Assembly: GCA_902787065.1 (NCBI GenBank)
Contig: CADAFA010000055.1
Coordinates: 1-5,916 of the forward strand
Origin: an uncultured Elusimicrobium sp.
Lineage (GTDB): Bacteria > Elusimicrobiota > Elusimicrobia > Elusimicrobiales > Elusimicrobiaceae
Length of the DNA: 5,916 bases
Direction: 5' to 3'
Part shown: positions 1-5,673 of the stretch, piece by piece
How positions within the stretch are numbered: the stretch's first letter is position 1
Layout: each line of letters opens with the position of its first letter
Notes under the pieces: model-generated
Database searches by the model: none
The model's input: the letters and a program-made list of their open reading frames with translations, nothing else
Told to the model about the DNA's origin: nothing
Program-made: the position numbers and the translations under genes

Positions 1-124
1 GTGCTTTTTCAACTGCTTTTTTATACTGTGGCAAAGCAACCGCGGCAAGTATACCGATAATTAAAACTACCACCAAAAGTTCCAACAAAGTAAAACCTTT
101 GATATCATTTTTTATTTTGTTCAT
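1..124 (-). CDS. type IV pilin-like protein, N-terminal part (runs off window)
   Basis: Only the first 41 codons are present; the gene continues beyond the left edge. They read MNKIKNDIK, then GFTLLELLVVVLIIG, then ILAAVALPQYKKAVEKA. This is a class III signal of type IV pilins and pseudopilins: a short basic leader, the prepilin peptidase site G10/F11, a phenylalanine that would be N-methylated, the conserved Glu at mature position 5 (E15), and a hydrophobic helix (about residues 11-31) that anchors the subunit in the inner membrane before assembly. The ATG at 124-122 is supported by a GGAG Shine-Dalgarno sequence at 134-131 with 6-nt spacing. The ALPQYKKAVEKA ending resembles pilin-like proteins of Elusimicrobiota as I remember them. 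Major pilin, minor pilin and type II secretion pseudopilin cannot be told apart without the C-terminal domain. The gene is separated from rho by a terminator and has its own structured leader, so it is probably not part of the rho operon. Confidence 0.93.
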   Translation of the reverse strand, partial: MNKIKNDIKGFTLLELLVVVLIIGILAAVALPQYKKAVEKA

Positions 125-130
125 ATCTTT

Positions 131-134
131 CTCC
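131..134 (-). promoter_or_regulatory. ribosome binding site of the pilin gene
   Basis: GGAG stands 6 nt before the ATG at 124-122. This fixes the pilin start immediately after the terminator-like hairpin of the leader. The 10 nt from 129 to 120 that include the start codon (AAGATATGAA) also occur in the leader palindrome, so access to this start could be controlled by base pairing. Confidence 0.8.
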
Positions 135-143
135 ATTTCGCCC

Positions 144-200
144 AATAAAAAAGGCGATATATTTTGGGAGTCTTCAAGCGCCCAAAACAAAATCGCCTTT
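144..200 (-). terminator. intrinsic terminator-like hairpin just before the pilin start
   Basis: On the minus strand AAAGGCGAT (200-192) pairs with ATCGCCTTT (158-150). An inner stem TTTTGGG/CCCAAAA (187-181 with 168-162) is stacked above a small internal loop. The 3' arm runs into TTTTTTATT (152-144). Only about 20 nt separate the end of the U-tract from the pilin ATG, so it would act as an attenuator on pilin transcripts or as the 3' end of a small RNA. The outer stem is only moderately GC-rich, so termination may be partial. The loop is complementary to an upstream leader segment, which could modulate it. Confidence 0.6.
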
Positions 201-219
201 CATATCTTAAGATATGAAA
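198..219 (-). repeat. 22-bp perfect palindrome in the pilin leader
   Basis: The arm TTTCATATCTT is followed directly by its exact reverse complement, giving 22 bp of perfect dyad symmetry. As RNA it would fold into a 9-bp hairpin with a UUAA loop. As DNA it could be an operator for a dimeric regulator. The arm that is 5' in the RNA (218-209) is also complementary over 10 nt to the pilin start region (129-120). The 3 nt at 198-200 are shared with the terminator-like hairpin that follows. Confidence 0.75.
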
Positions 220-350
220 AACGACTTCATCTTTAGCTTGAAGACTAACTTAATAAATATTCATCTATTAAGTTGCGCCGTTCCAAACGGCCCTAAAAAT
301 CAAGTCTATCAAATTATATGCCGAAACTTCCGGCATTTACTGCTACATAT

Positions 351-359
351 ATTATAACA
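351..359 (-). promoter_or_regulatory. extended -10 promoter for the pilin leader
   Basis: Minus-strand TGTTATAAT (359-351) is an exact TGnTATAAT extended -10 element. No TTGACA-like -35 is visible at the expected distance (about 374-379 reads CTAAAA), which extended -10 promoters tolerate. It overlaps the end of the U-tract of the rho terminator. A start near 344 would give a leader of about 220 nt. A second TATAAT at 318-313 is less convincing because it has no TG extension. Confidence 0.55.
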
Positions 360-388
360 AAAAAATACCCCTGTTTTAGCAGGGGTAT
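359..388 (-). terminator. intrinsic terminator downstream of rho
   Basis: Minus-strand ATACCCCTG (388-380), a 6-nt loop CTAAAA (379-374) and CAGGGGTAT (373-365) form a perfect 9-bp stem. It is followed directly by a U-tract (TTTTTT, 364-359). It begins about 24 nt after the rho stop codon and is a textbook Rho-independent terminator, so this transcription unit ends before the pilin leader. Confidence 0.92.
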
Positions 389-412
389 TGCATGGGATAA
401 CTTATATAATTT

Positions 413-2029
413 TTAGAAACTGCTTACTTCCATCTGCTTTAAAAAGTCTTTGTTAGACTTGGTAGCAGATAACTTTTCAAGCAGTAAGCTCATTGCATCA
501 ATGGAACTTAACGGCGATAATATTTTGCGGAGTATCCATGATTTGTTAAGTTCATCTTCGGTAAGAAGTAAATCTTCCCTTCTGGTTGAGGTGCGGTTTA
601 TATCAATTGCCGGGAAAATACGCCTGTCGGCAAGTTTTCTGTCAAGGTAAATTTCACTGTTACCGGTACCTTTAAATTCTTCGAAGATGATTTCATCCAT
701 GCGGCTGCCGGTTTCCACTAAGGCTGTTGCAATAATGGTAAGGGATCCACCTTCTTCAATATTCCTTGCCGCGCCGAAAAAGCGTTTCGGGCGCTGAAGT
801 GAGGTTGCCTCAAGACCGCCGGTTAAAACGCGGCCGCTTGCCGGTGTAACGGTATTATAAGCACGGGCAAGGCGGGTGATTGAATCAAGCAAGATAACAA
901 CATCTTTACCGTTTTCTACACTGCGTTTTGCCTTTTCAATTACCATTTCGGCAACTTGCACATGGCGTTCTGCAGGTTCATCAAAGGTGGATGCCAAAAC
1001 CTCGCCTTTAACACTGCGGCTCATGTCGGTAACTTCTTCGGGGCGTTCGTCAATTAAAAGCACTAAAAGTTCAACTTCTTTATGATTTGTTGTTAAAGAG
1101 TTTGCCAAATTTTGGAGCATAATTGTTTTACCGGTTTTCGGTGCGGCAACAATCATAGCGCGTTGGCCTTTACCGATAGGGGACATTAAATCAATTACAC
1201 GTTGCGTGTTTGAATTTTTATCAAGTTCGAGCACAAATCTTTCATTTGGATATAAGGGTGTTAAGTTTTCAAAAAGCGGACGGCGGAAAATTTTGTCCGC
1301 ATCAATATCATTAACTTTTTGGACTTGGAGCATCGCAAAAAATCTTTCATTATCTTTAGGCGGGCGGATTAAACCTTCAATTTTATCACCTTTCCTTAGG
1401 CCAAAGCGTTTGATTTGGGAGGGGGAAACGTATATATCTTCTGCACCTGCCAAATAATTATTTTCTTCTGAGCGTAAAAAGCCAAAGCCATCAGGTAAAA
1501 TTTCCAAAACACCGCCGCCGTAAACGGAGCCGTTTTGCTTTGCCTGCACGGCAATAATTTTACCTATTAACTGTTGTTTGCGAAGGCCGGAAATATCTTC
1601 AATATTATAATTGATTGCAAGTTTTGTAAGGTCAGCCACACTTAAAGCAGCAAGCTGCCTTGCATCCATCGGTTTTGCACCGTTCGGACGTTGTGGTAAA
1701 GGTTGTTGATAGCGGCGGTTATTATTGTTAAACTGCCTTTGCCCTTGGTAGCGGTTTTCCTGCACAGGGCGCTTATCTTGCGTTGTTTGCGAAGGTGTTT
1801 GAGCAACTGTTTGTGTACTTATTTGTTCCGTTGGCGGAACTTGTTCTTTAACTTCCGCAGTTTGCGCTGTTGTTTTTGCTTCTTTGTTTTCTTTTGTTTC
1901 TTTAACTTCTTTTACTTCTTTAGTTTCTTTAGCTTTAGAGGTTCTGGAAGTTTTTGTTTCTTTTACTTCCTTAACTTCTTTAGCATCGGTAGGTTTTGTT
2001 TCGGTAGGTTTTACTTCATTGTTTTCCAT
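413..2029 (-). CDS. rho: transcription termination factor Rho
   Basis: Rho is a hexameric RNA-dependent ATPase/helicase that releases RNA polymerase from nascent transcripts. Residues 1 to about 118 are a low-complexity extension: K/E/T-rich with KEVKEVKETK twice (17-26 and 37-46), then Q/N/R-rich with NNNN at 101-104. A Rho N-terminal helical domain (about 121-163) and the cold-shock-like primary RNA-binding domain (about 168-240, GFGFLR at 181-186, EDIYVSPSQI) follow. The ATPase core has Walker A APKTGKT (296-302), LLIDERPEEV (324-333), Walker B VVILLDSITRLARAYN (377-392), the Q-loop region (LQRPKRFFGAARN, 411-423) and EEFKGTGN (450-457). At 538 aa it exceeds the 419 aa of E. coli Rho because of the extension; the catalytic core is intact. 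The ATG has GAGG at 2040-2037 with 7-nt spacing. It lies 15 nt after coaE, whose end reads TAA TAA TGA, the last stop overlapping this Shine-Dalgarno sequence. Confidence 0.98.
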   Translation of the reverse strand: MENNEVKPTETKPTDAKEVKEVKETKTSRTSKAKETKEVKEVKETKENKEAKTTAQTAEVKEQVPPTEQISTQTVAQTPSQTTQDKRPVQENRYQGQRQFNNNNRRYQQPLPQRPNGAKPMDARQLAALSVADLTKLAINYNIEDISGLRKQQLIGKIIAVQAKQNGSVYGGGVLEILPDGFGFLRSEENNYLAGAEDIYVSPSQIKRFGLRKGDKIEGLIRPPKDNERFFAMLQVQKVNDIDADKIFRRPLFENLTPLYPNERFVLELDKNSNTQRVIDLMSPIGKGQRAMIVAAPKTGKTIMLQNLANSLTTNHKEVELLVLLIDERPEEVTDMSRSVKGEVLASTFDEPAERHVQVAEMVIEKAKRSVENGKDVVILLDSITRLARAYNTVTPASGRVLTGGLEATSLQRPKRFFGAARNIEEGGSLTIIATALVETGSRMDEIIFEEFKGTGNSEIYLDRKLADRRIFPAIDINRTSTRREDLLLTEDELNKSWILRKILSPLSSIDAMSLLLEKLSATKSNKDFLKQMEVSSF

Positions 2030-2044
2030 AAGTTATCCTCATTA

Positions 2045-2626
2045 TTATTTTTTTAAAGTTTCATACAAACGCGTGATTTTAGTTCTCAAATCACTGCGTG
2101 TTCCTTCATTAAAAATTATTATATCGGAGCGTTCTGCTTTTGTTGCCATTGGTAATTGTGTTTCTTCGCACCTTTCAAAATAAAATTCGCTTGTTCCGCG
2201 GGTAATCGCCCTCTTTAAACGCTTTTTGTAAGAGGTATAAACACAAATTGTTAAATCAAAACCGCCTTCTAAACCTTTCTCAAAAAGCAAAGGAATTGCA
2301 AAAACAATTATTTTTTTATCGGTTGCTTTTATTATTTCCCCGGCTTCTTTTAAAACTAGGGGGTGTATCATATTTTCAAGTTCCTTTAGTTTTTGTGGGT
2401 CTTTAAAAATAATTTGCGTTAATTTTTCTTTATCGTCGGTACCAAAGGCTGCTTTGAGTTTTTCTTTCAAAGTTTTGCGGTATTTTGCGGCCAAAGTATC
2501 TGCGCAAATTGTTTCTGCACCGAGTGCGGCAAATTCTTCCAAAGCAGCGGTTTTGCCGCTTGCAATGCTGCCGCTTAAAGCAATCACGATTTTACCGTCT
2601 TGACGGAAATTTAAATCTGCGTTCAT
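2045..2626 (-). CDS. coaE: dephospho-CoA kinase
   Basis: This cytosolic kinase phosphorylates the 3'-OH of the ribose of dephospho-CoA with ATP, the last step of coenzyme A synthesis. The 193-aa protein has the P-loop GSIASGKT (19-26; the family is more often GGIGSGKS), the acidic residue of CADTLA (D43), IHPLV (87-91), the substrate-side PLLFEKG (112-118), a lid-like Arg-rich segment KKRLKRAITR (134-143) and the C-terminal IIFNEG (170-175). Against E. coli CoaE as I recall it, the segment between D43 and the HP motif is shortened and lacks the usual G-x-L-x-R-R/D-R-x-x-L stretch; FGTDDKEKLTQIIF stands in its place. The start codon overlaps the polA stop (ATGA, 2626-2623) and the preceding sequence has no strong Shine-Dalgarno, which suggests translational coupling to polA. 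Identity is secure from the combined motifs; the short central segment is a mild oddity. Confidence 0.95.
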   Translation of the reverse strand: MNADLNFRQDGKIVIALSGSIASGKTAALEEFAALGAETICADTLAAKYRKTLKEKLKAAFGTDDKEKLTQIIFKDPQKLKELENMIHPLVLKEAGEIIKATDKKIIVFAIPLLFEKGLEGGFDLTICVYTSYKKRLKRAITRGTSEFYFERCEETQLPMATKAERSDIIIFNEGTRSDLRTKITRLYETLKK

Positions 2627-5253
2627 AAAACAGGCCCCATATTATTTAAATTTTTGCCGGCTTTTGCTTTAGCTACTAAAGGCACTCTTAAATCTAATGC
2701 ATGTTCCATTTTTGCTATAGCCCAGGCGGAAAAAGTTTTAAGTTTTTCTTCCGGTAGTTCAAAAACAAGTTCGTCATGAATTTGCAAGAGTAAGTTTATA
2801 TCTTCAGGCAATTCTTTATATATATCAAGCATTGCCTTTTTTATAATATCTGAAGAGCCACCTTGCACTATGGTATTTACCGCGGCGCGTGAGGCAAAAC
2901 TCACCATACGCGGGTTTGAATCTTGAAATTCCGGTATATATCTGATATGCCCAAGCAAAGTGGTAACAAAGCCGGTTTTATGGGCCTCTGCAACGGTTTT
3001 ATTTATCCAAGATTTTACCGTATCATAACGTGCGAAATAATTGTCAATATAATCTTTAGCTTGCGTCATAGTTATACCAAGTGATTGTGATAAAGCCATC
3101 GGCCCTTGCCCGTACACTATGCCGAAGTTTATGCCTTTTGCATGGGCGCGGTCTTCTTTTGTTACTTCTGAAATCGGCTTATTAAAAACTTCCGAGGCGG
3201 TGCGGGTGTGAATATCATCGGAGCTTTTAAAAGCATGTATTAAAGTTTCGTCTTGTGAAACATGGGCAAGCACACGTAAATCAATTTGTGAATAGTCCAG
3301 AGACAGTAAAACTTTACCTTCTCCGGCAGAAAAGGCCTGGCGTATTAAACGGCCCTTTTCAGAACGCGCAGGTATATTTTGCAAATTCGGGTTAAAACTT
3401 GAAAGGCGGCCTGTAACAGTTCCTGTTTGATTAAAATTTGTATGCACACGGCGATTATCATCTGCCAAATTTAATAAAGCATCAATATAAGTTGCTTTTA
3501 GTTTTGCTGCTTCGCGGTATTTTAAAATCAGTTCGCAAATAGGGTGGAATTTTTTAAGGCCTTCCAAAGTTTCTTCATCTGTGGAATAACCGGTTTTTGT
3601 TTTACGTAGTGTGGGCAGTTTTAATTTTTCAAACAATAAAACACCCAGTTGTTTTGGAGAATTTATGTTTACTTGCCCGCCCACAAGTTTATCAATTTCC
3701 TTTTGCGTTGTTTCCATTTCAGACGACAAAAGCAAAGCCAAAGTTTTAAGCCAAGTGAGGTCTACTTCAATACCGTCAGCTTCCATGGCAAGCAAGACAC
3801 TTTCAATCGGTGTTTCAATTTCTTTAAACACTTTTGCTTGTGCGCTTGTTGCTAAAATAGTTTCAAAATGTTTTTTTAGATCAAAAATATTTTGGGTATA
3901 AATCGCGAATTTTTCGTCTAAATTTGTTTCAGGATCAATTGTTATTTTTAAATTTGATTCAAGCAAAGTGTTTAAACTGAAATCTTGCGCCGGGTTTAAA
4001 CAATAGGCGGCAAGTTCAAAGTCGTACACTTTTAAGTAAGTTTGTTTTTGGGGTGCAATATTTAAAGTTCGCAAAGTATATTTTAAATCGTGCGCAAGTT
4101 TCAGGGTTTGGTCATCTTGTACTATTTGGTTTAAAATTTCTTTTTCTTCTACAGTAATTTCTTGGATTTTTTTAAAGCTGAAATCACTTCCATTTAAAGC
4201 AAGCATTAAAGAGTCTTCTTCGGCATAAATAAATAATTCAAAAGCACCGCGCGCTTTGTTTAAAATTGTTTTAAAATCTTGCTGTTTTGGTAAAACTTTT
4301 TCTTGTTTTGGTGGGGTTTCATTAAAGTCAGCAAATAATTCACCCTGTGTAAAAAGTTCTTCCTGCGGTTCTTGCACCTCTTGTTTTTGATGTTCTTTTA
4401 AAAAGTTGTTTAAATTTTTAAATTCAAAACGTTCGGCAAAAGTTTTAACCTTGTCTAAATTCGGGGTGGAAACTTTAAAATCGTCAAACTGTAAATCAAG
4501 CAAATTATCTTTAAGTAAAATAAGTTGTTTTGAAAGTTTGGCAGATTCTTCACCATTTAAAATTTTCTTTTTTAGGGCATCTTTTAAATTGGGGTTATTT
4601 TCTTTGGCGGCTTTGATAATATCTTCAACACTTCCAAAGGTGCTAACTAAAGTTTGAGCGCTTTTTGCCCCGATACCTTCCACACCTGGCACATTATCGG
4701 AACTGTCCCCCAAAAGCGCCAAATAATCAGCCATATATTTGCAAGGTATGCCGAATTTGTTTTGGCAAACACTGTCATCGCGGTAATTATCTTGCGGCGA
4801 GCCAGACCAAAGCTTAACATGTTGCCTGACAATTTGGTAAATATCTTTATCACTTGTAATAATTATTGTGTCAGTATTATCTTTGCCGGCAATTTTGGCG
4901 CAACTTGCCATAAGGTCATCAGCCTCTGCACCTTGCAAGGCAACAACTTTAAGCCCAAGTGCTGTGCAAACATCACGCGCGATTTTTAGTTGTGAAACGA
5001 GTTCGGGATCTGTCGGCGGGCGGTTGGCTTTATAGTCTTTAAAAATTTCGTGCCTGAATGTGGGGCCTTTTGAATCAAAACAAACCGCTACATGTGTTGG
5101 CTTTTTTGATTCCAAGAATTTAAGTAGCCAATTGACAAAACCATACAAGGCACCAACTTCCTCGCCTTTCGCTGAGGTTAAAGGCGGCAAAGCGTGGTAA
5201 TTGCGGTGTAAAATGCCATGTGCGTCAATAATAAAGAATTTTTTATCAAGCAT
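2623..5253 (-). CDS. polA: DNA polymerase I (5' nuclease plus polymerase, proofreading domain degenerate)
   Basis: DNA polymerase I removes RNA primers and fills gaps in replication and excision repair. The 876-aa protein begins with a 5' nuclease domain (about 1-285): metal-ligand motifs at D10, D60, AEADD (109-113), TSDKD (133-137) and GDSSDNVPG (182-190), then the helix-hairpin-helix GIGAKSA. A Q/E-rich linker (about 286-326) carries QEELF and QGELF. The exonuclease-like domain (about 327-470) lacks recognisable DxE and Asp residues at the first two motifs, so proofreading is probably lost, as in Taq polymerase. The polymerase domain has TGRLSS (614-619), motif A LDYSQIDLR with catalytic D653, motif B R702, K706, F710, Y714, and motif C QIHDELVFE with D827 and E828. 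D658 sits where E. coli has steric-gate E710. The ATG at 5253 is preceded by a close, weak AAGG (5260-5257). The gene overlaps coaE by 4 nt. Confidence 0.98.
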   Translation of the reverse strand: MLDKKFFIIDAHGILHRNYHALPPLTSAKGEEVGALYGFVNWLLKFLESKKPTHVAVCFDSKGPTFRHEIFKDYKANRPPTDPELVSQLKIARDVCTALGLKVVALQGAEADDLMASCAKIAGKDNTDTIIITSDKDIYQIVRQHVKLWSGSPQDNYRDDSVCQNKFGIPCKYMADYLALLGDSSDNVPGVEGIGAKSAQTLVSTFGSVEDIIKAAKENNPNLKDALKKKILNGEESAKLSKQLILLKDNLLDLQFDDFKVSTPNLDKVKTFAERFEFKNLNNFLKEHQKQEVQEPQEELFTQGELFADFNETPPKQEKVLPKQQDFKTILNKARGAFELFIYAEEDSLMLALNGSDFSFKKIQEITVEEKEILNQIVQDDQTLKLAHDLKYTLRTLNIAPQKQTYLKVYDFELAAYCLNPAQDFSLNTLLESNLKITIDPETNLDEKFAIYTQNIFDLKKHFETILATSAQAKVFKEIETPIESVLLAMEADGIEVDLTWLKTLALLLSSEMETTQKEIDKLVGGQVNINSPKQLGVLLFEKLKLPTLRKTKTGYSTDEETLEGLKKFHPICELILKYREAAKLKATYIDALLNLADDNRRVHTNFNQTGTVTGRLSSFNPNLQNIPARSEKGRLIRQAFSAGEGKVLLSLDYSQIDLRVLAHVSQDETLIHAFKSSDDIHTRTASEVFNKPISEVTKEDRAHAKGINFGIVYGQGPMALSQSLGITMTQAKDYIDNYFARYDTVKSWINKTVAEAHKTGFVTTLLGHIRYIPEFQDSNPRMVSFASRAAVNTIVQGGSSDIIKKAMLDIYKELPEDINLLLQIHDELVFELPEEKLKTFSAWAIAKMEHALDLRVPLVAKAKAGKNLNNMGPVL

Positions 5254-5301
5254 AAGCCTTTTAAAAAACTGCTGAAAATTTTTAGGAAACCCCGAATTTT
5301 G

Positions 5302-5329
5302 GAAAAGTTGCCCGCCCTATTGAGCGGGC
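5302..5329 (-). terminator. possible weak terminator or attenuator between trxA and polA
   Basis: In the 102-nt trxA-polA spacer, minus-strand GCCCGC (5329-5324) and GCGGGC (5315-5310) form a 6-bp all-GC stem with an 8-nt loop. AACTTTTC (5309-5302) follows. The U-tract is short and offset by 3 nt, so this may terminate only part of the trxA transcripts or simply protect the 3' end. I see no convincing promoter for polA in the rest of the spacer, which argues that some readthrough from trxA reaches polA-coaE-rho. Confidence 0.45.
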
Positions 5330-5355
5330 TATTGATAAGAATATGTTACAATTAA

Positions 5356-5673
5356 TTAGAGCAATGCGTCAAGTTGTTTTTTGATTTCTTCTTTGCTCTG
5401 AAGGCCGTTTAAAGTAACTTCCGGCGTACCGTTTTTGAATATGATTACCGTCGGAATAGAGGAAATTTGAAATTTCCCGCTTTGTTCCGGTGCTTCATCT
5501 GTATTTATTTTGCAGATTTTAGCTTTGCCTTCGTATTCTTTGGCGATTTCTTCAATGACGGGCCCAAGCATTCTGCAAGGTCCGCACCAAGGTGCCCAAA
5601 AGTCCACAAGGACGACACCCGTATCTTTTAAAACTTCTTGTTCGAAATTTGCATCGTTTAAATGTATTTCCAT
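5356..5673 (-). CDS. trxA: thioredoxin
   Basis: Thioredoxin is a small cytosolic dithiol oxidoreductase that reduces disulfides in client proteins such as ribonucleotide reductase and is itself recharged by thioredoxin reductase. The 105-aa protein has the usual length and a single thioredoxin fold. It has the buried Asp of VLVDFWAPW (D24), the active site WCGPC (29-33), the structural Pro in LGPVIEE (P38) and the cis-proline of SSIPT (P74) opposite the active site. There is no signal peptide or lipobox, so it should be cytoplasmic. An additional Cys54 lies outside the active site. The start is fixed by AAGAGG at 5684-5679 with 5-nt spacing and by the promoter at 5706-5734. It is first in the block leading to polA. 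The gene name follows the family; whether it is the main cellular thioredoxin cannot be judged from one window. Confidence 0.96.
   Translation of the reverse strand: MEIHLNDANFEQEVLKDTGVVLVDFWAPWCGPCRMLGPVIEEIAKEYEGKAKICKINTDEAPEQSGKFQISSIPTVIIFKNGTPEVTLNGLQSKEEIKKQLDALL

Larger units (their letters stand above)
144..344 (-). ncRNA. structured pilin leader or small RNA (candidate new RNA element)
   Basis: Read on the minus strand from the predicted start near 344, this non-coding stretch contains, in order: hairpin P1 (ATGCCG/CGGCAT, 336-331 with 323-318); hairpin P2 (GCCGTT/AACGGC, 291-286 with 282-277, loop of 3); hairpin P3 (AACTTAATA/TATTAAGTT, 274-266 with 255-247); the segment AGTCTTCAAGC (246-236); the palindromic hairpin P5 (219-198); and hairpin P6 (200-192 with 158-150, inner stem 187-181 with 168-162) followed by a U-rich tail. 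The 12-nt apical loop of P6 contains GCTTGAAGACT (179-169), perfectly complementary to 246-236. This gives a pseudoknot, or an antiterminator that competes with P6. The density of perfect helices is seen directly. Function is inferred: either a cis-acting leader of the pilin gene or an independent small RNA of about 200 nt ending at P6. I found no match to riboswitch consensus motifs I know, including c-di-GMP-I. Confidence 0.6.

Noticed and set aside
174..230. Tiny open frames in the pilin leader (minus strand): MKSFFIS at 230-207 and MKGDFVLGA at 203-174, the latter running into the terminator-like hairpin
   Set aside because: Neither has a recognisable Shine-Dalgarno sequence and both are under 10 residues. 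A leader-peptide attenuator is conceivable, but the start codon of the second lies in the palindrome and may be there only because of that symmetry.
313..318. Second TATAAT in the pilin leader
   Set aside because: It has no TG extension and no -35-like hexamer 16-18 nt upstream, and it overlaps hairpin P1; the element at 351-359 is better, though this one cannot be excluded.
144..344. c-di-GMP-I (GEMM) riboswitch, a tempting idea for a pilin leader
   Set aside because: The conserved GEMM core, its tetraloop/receptor arrangement and the paired P2/P3 consensus are not visible; the helices here have a different order and a terminator loop pseudoknot instead.
1703..2056. Phe/Ser/Leu-rich plus-strand open frame of about 117 codons opposite the rho N-terminus
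   Set aside because: It is the antisense reading of the K/E-rich repeat of rho (poly-pyrimidine on this strand), with no Shine-Dalgarno sequence or recognisable domain.
4654..4989. Plus-strand open frame of about 111 codons opposite polA
   Set aside because: It lies fully within the antisense of the conserved 5' nuclease domain and has no ribosome binding site or family resemblance.
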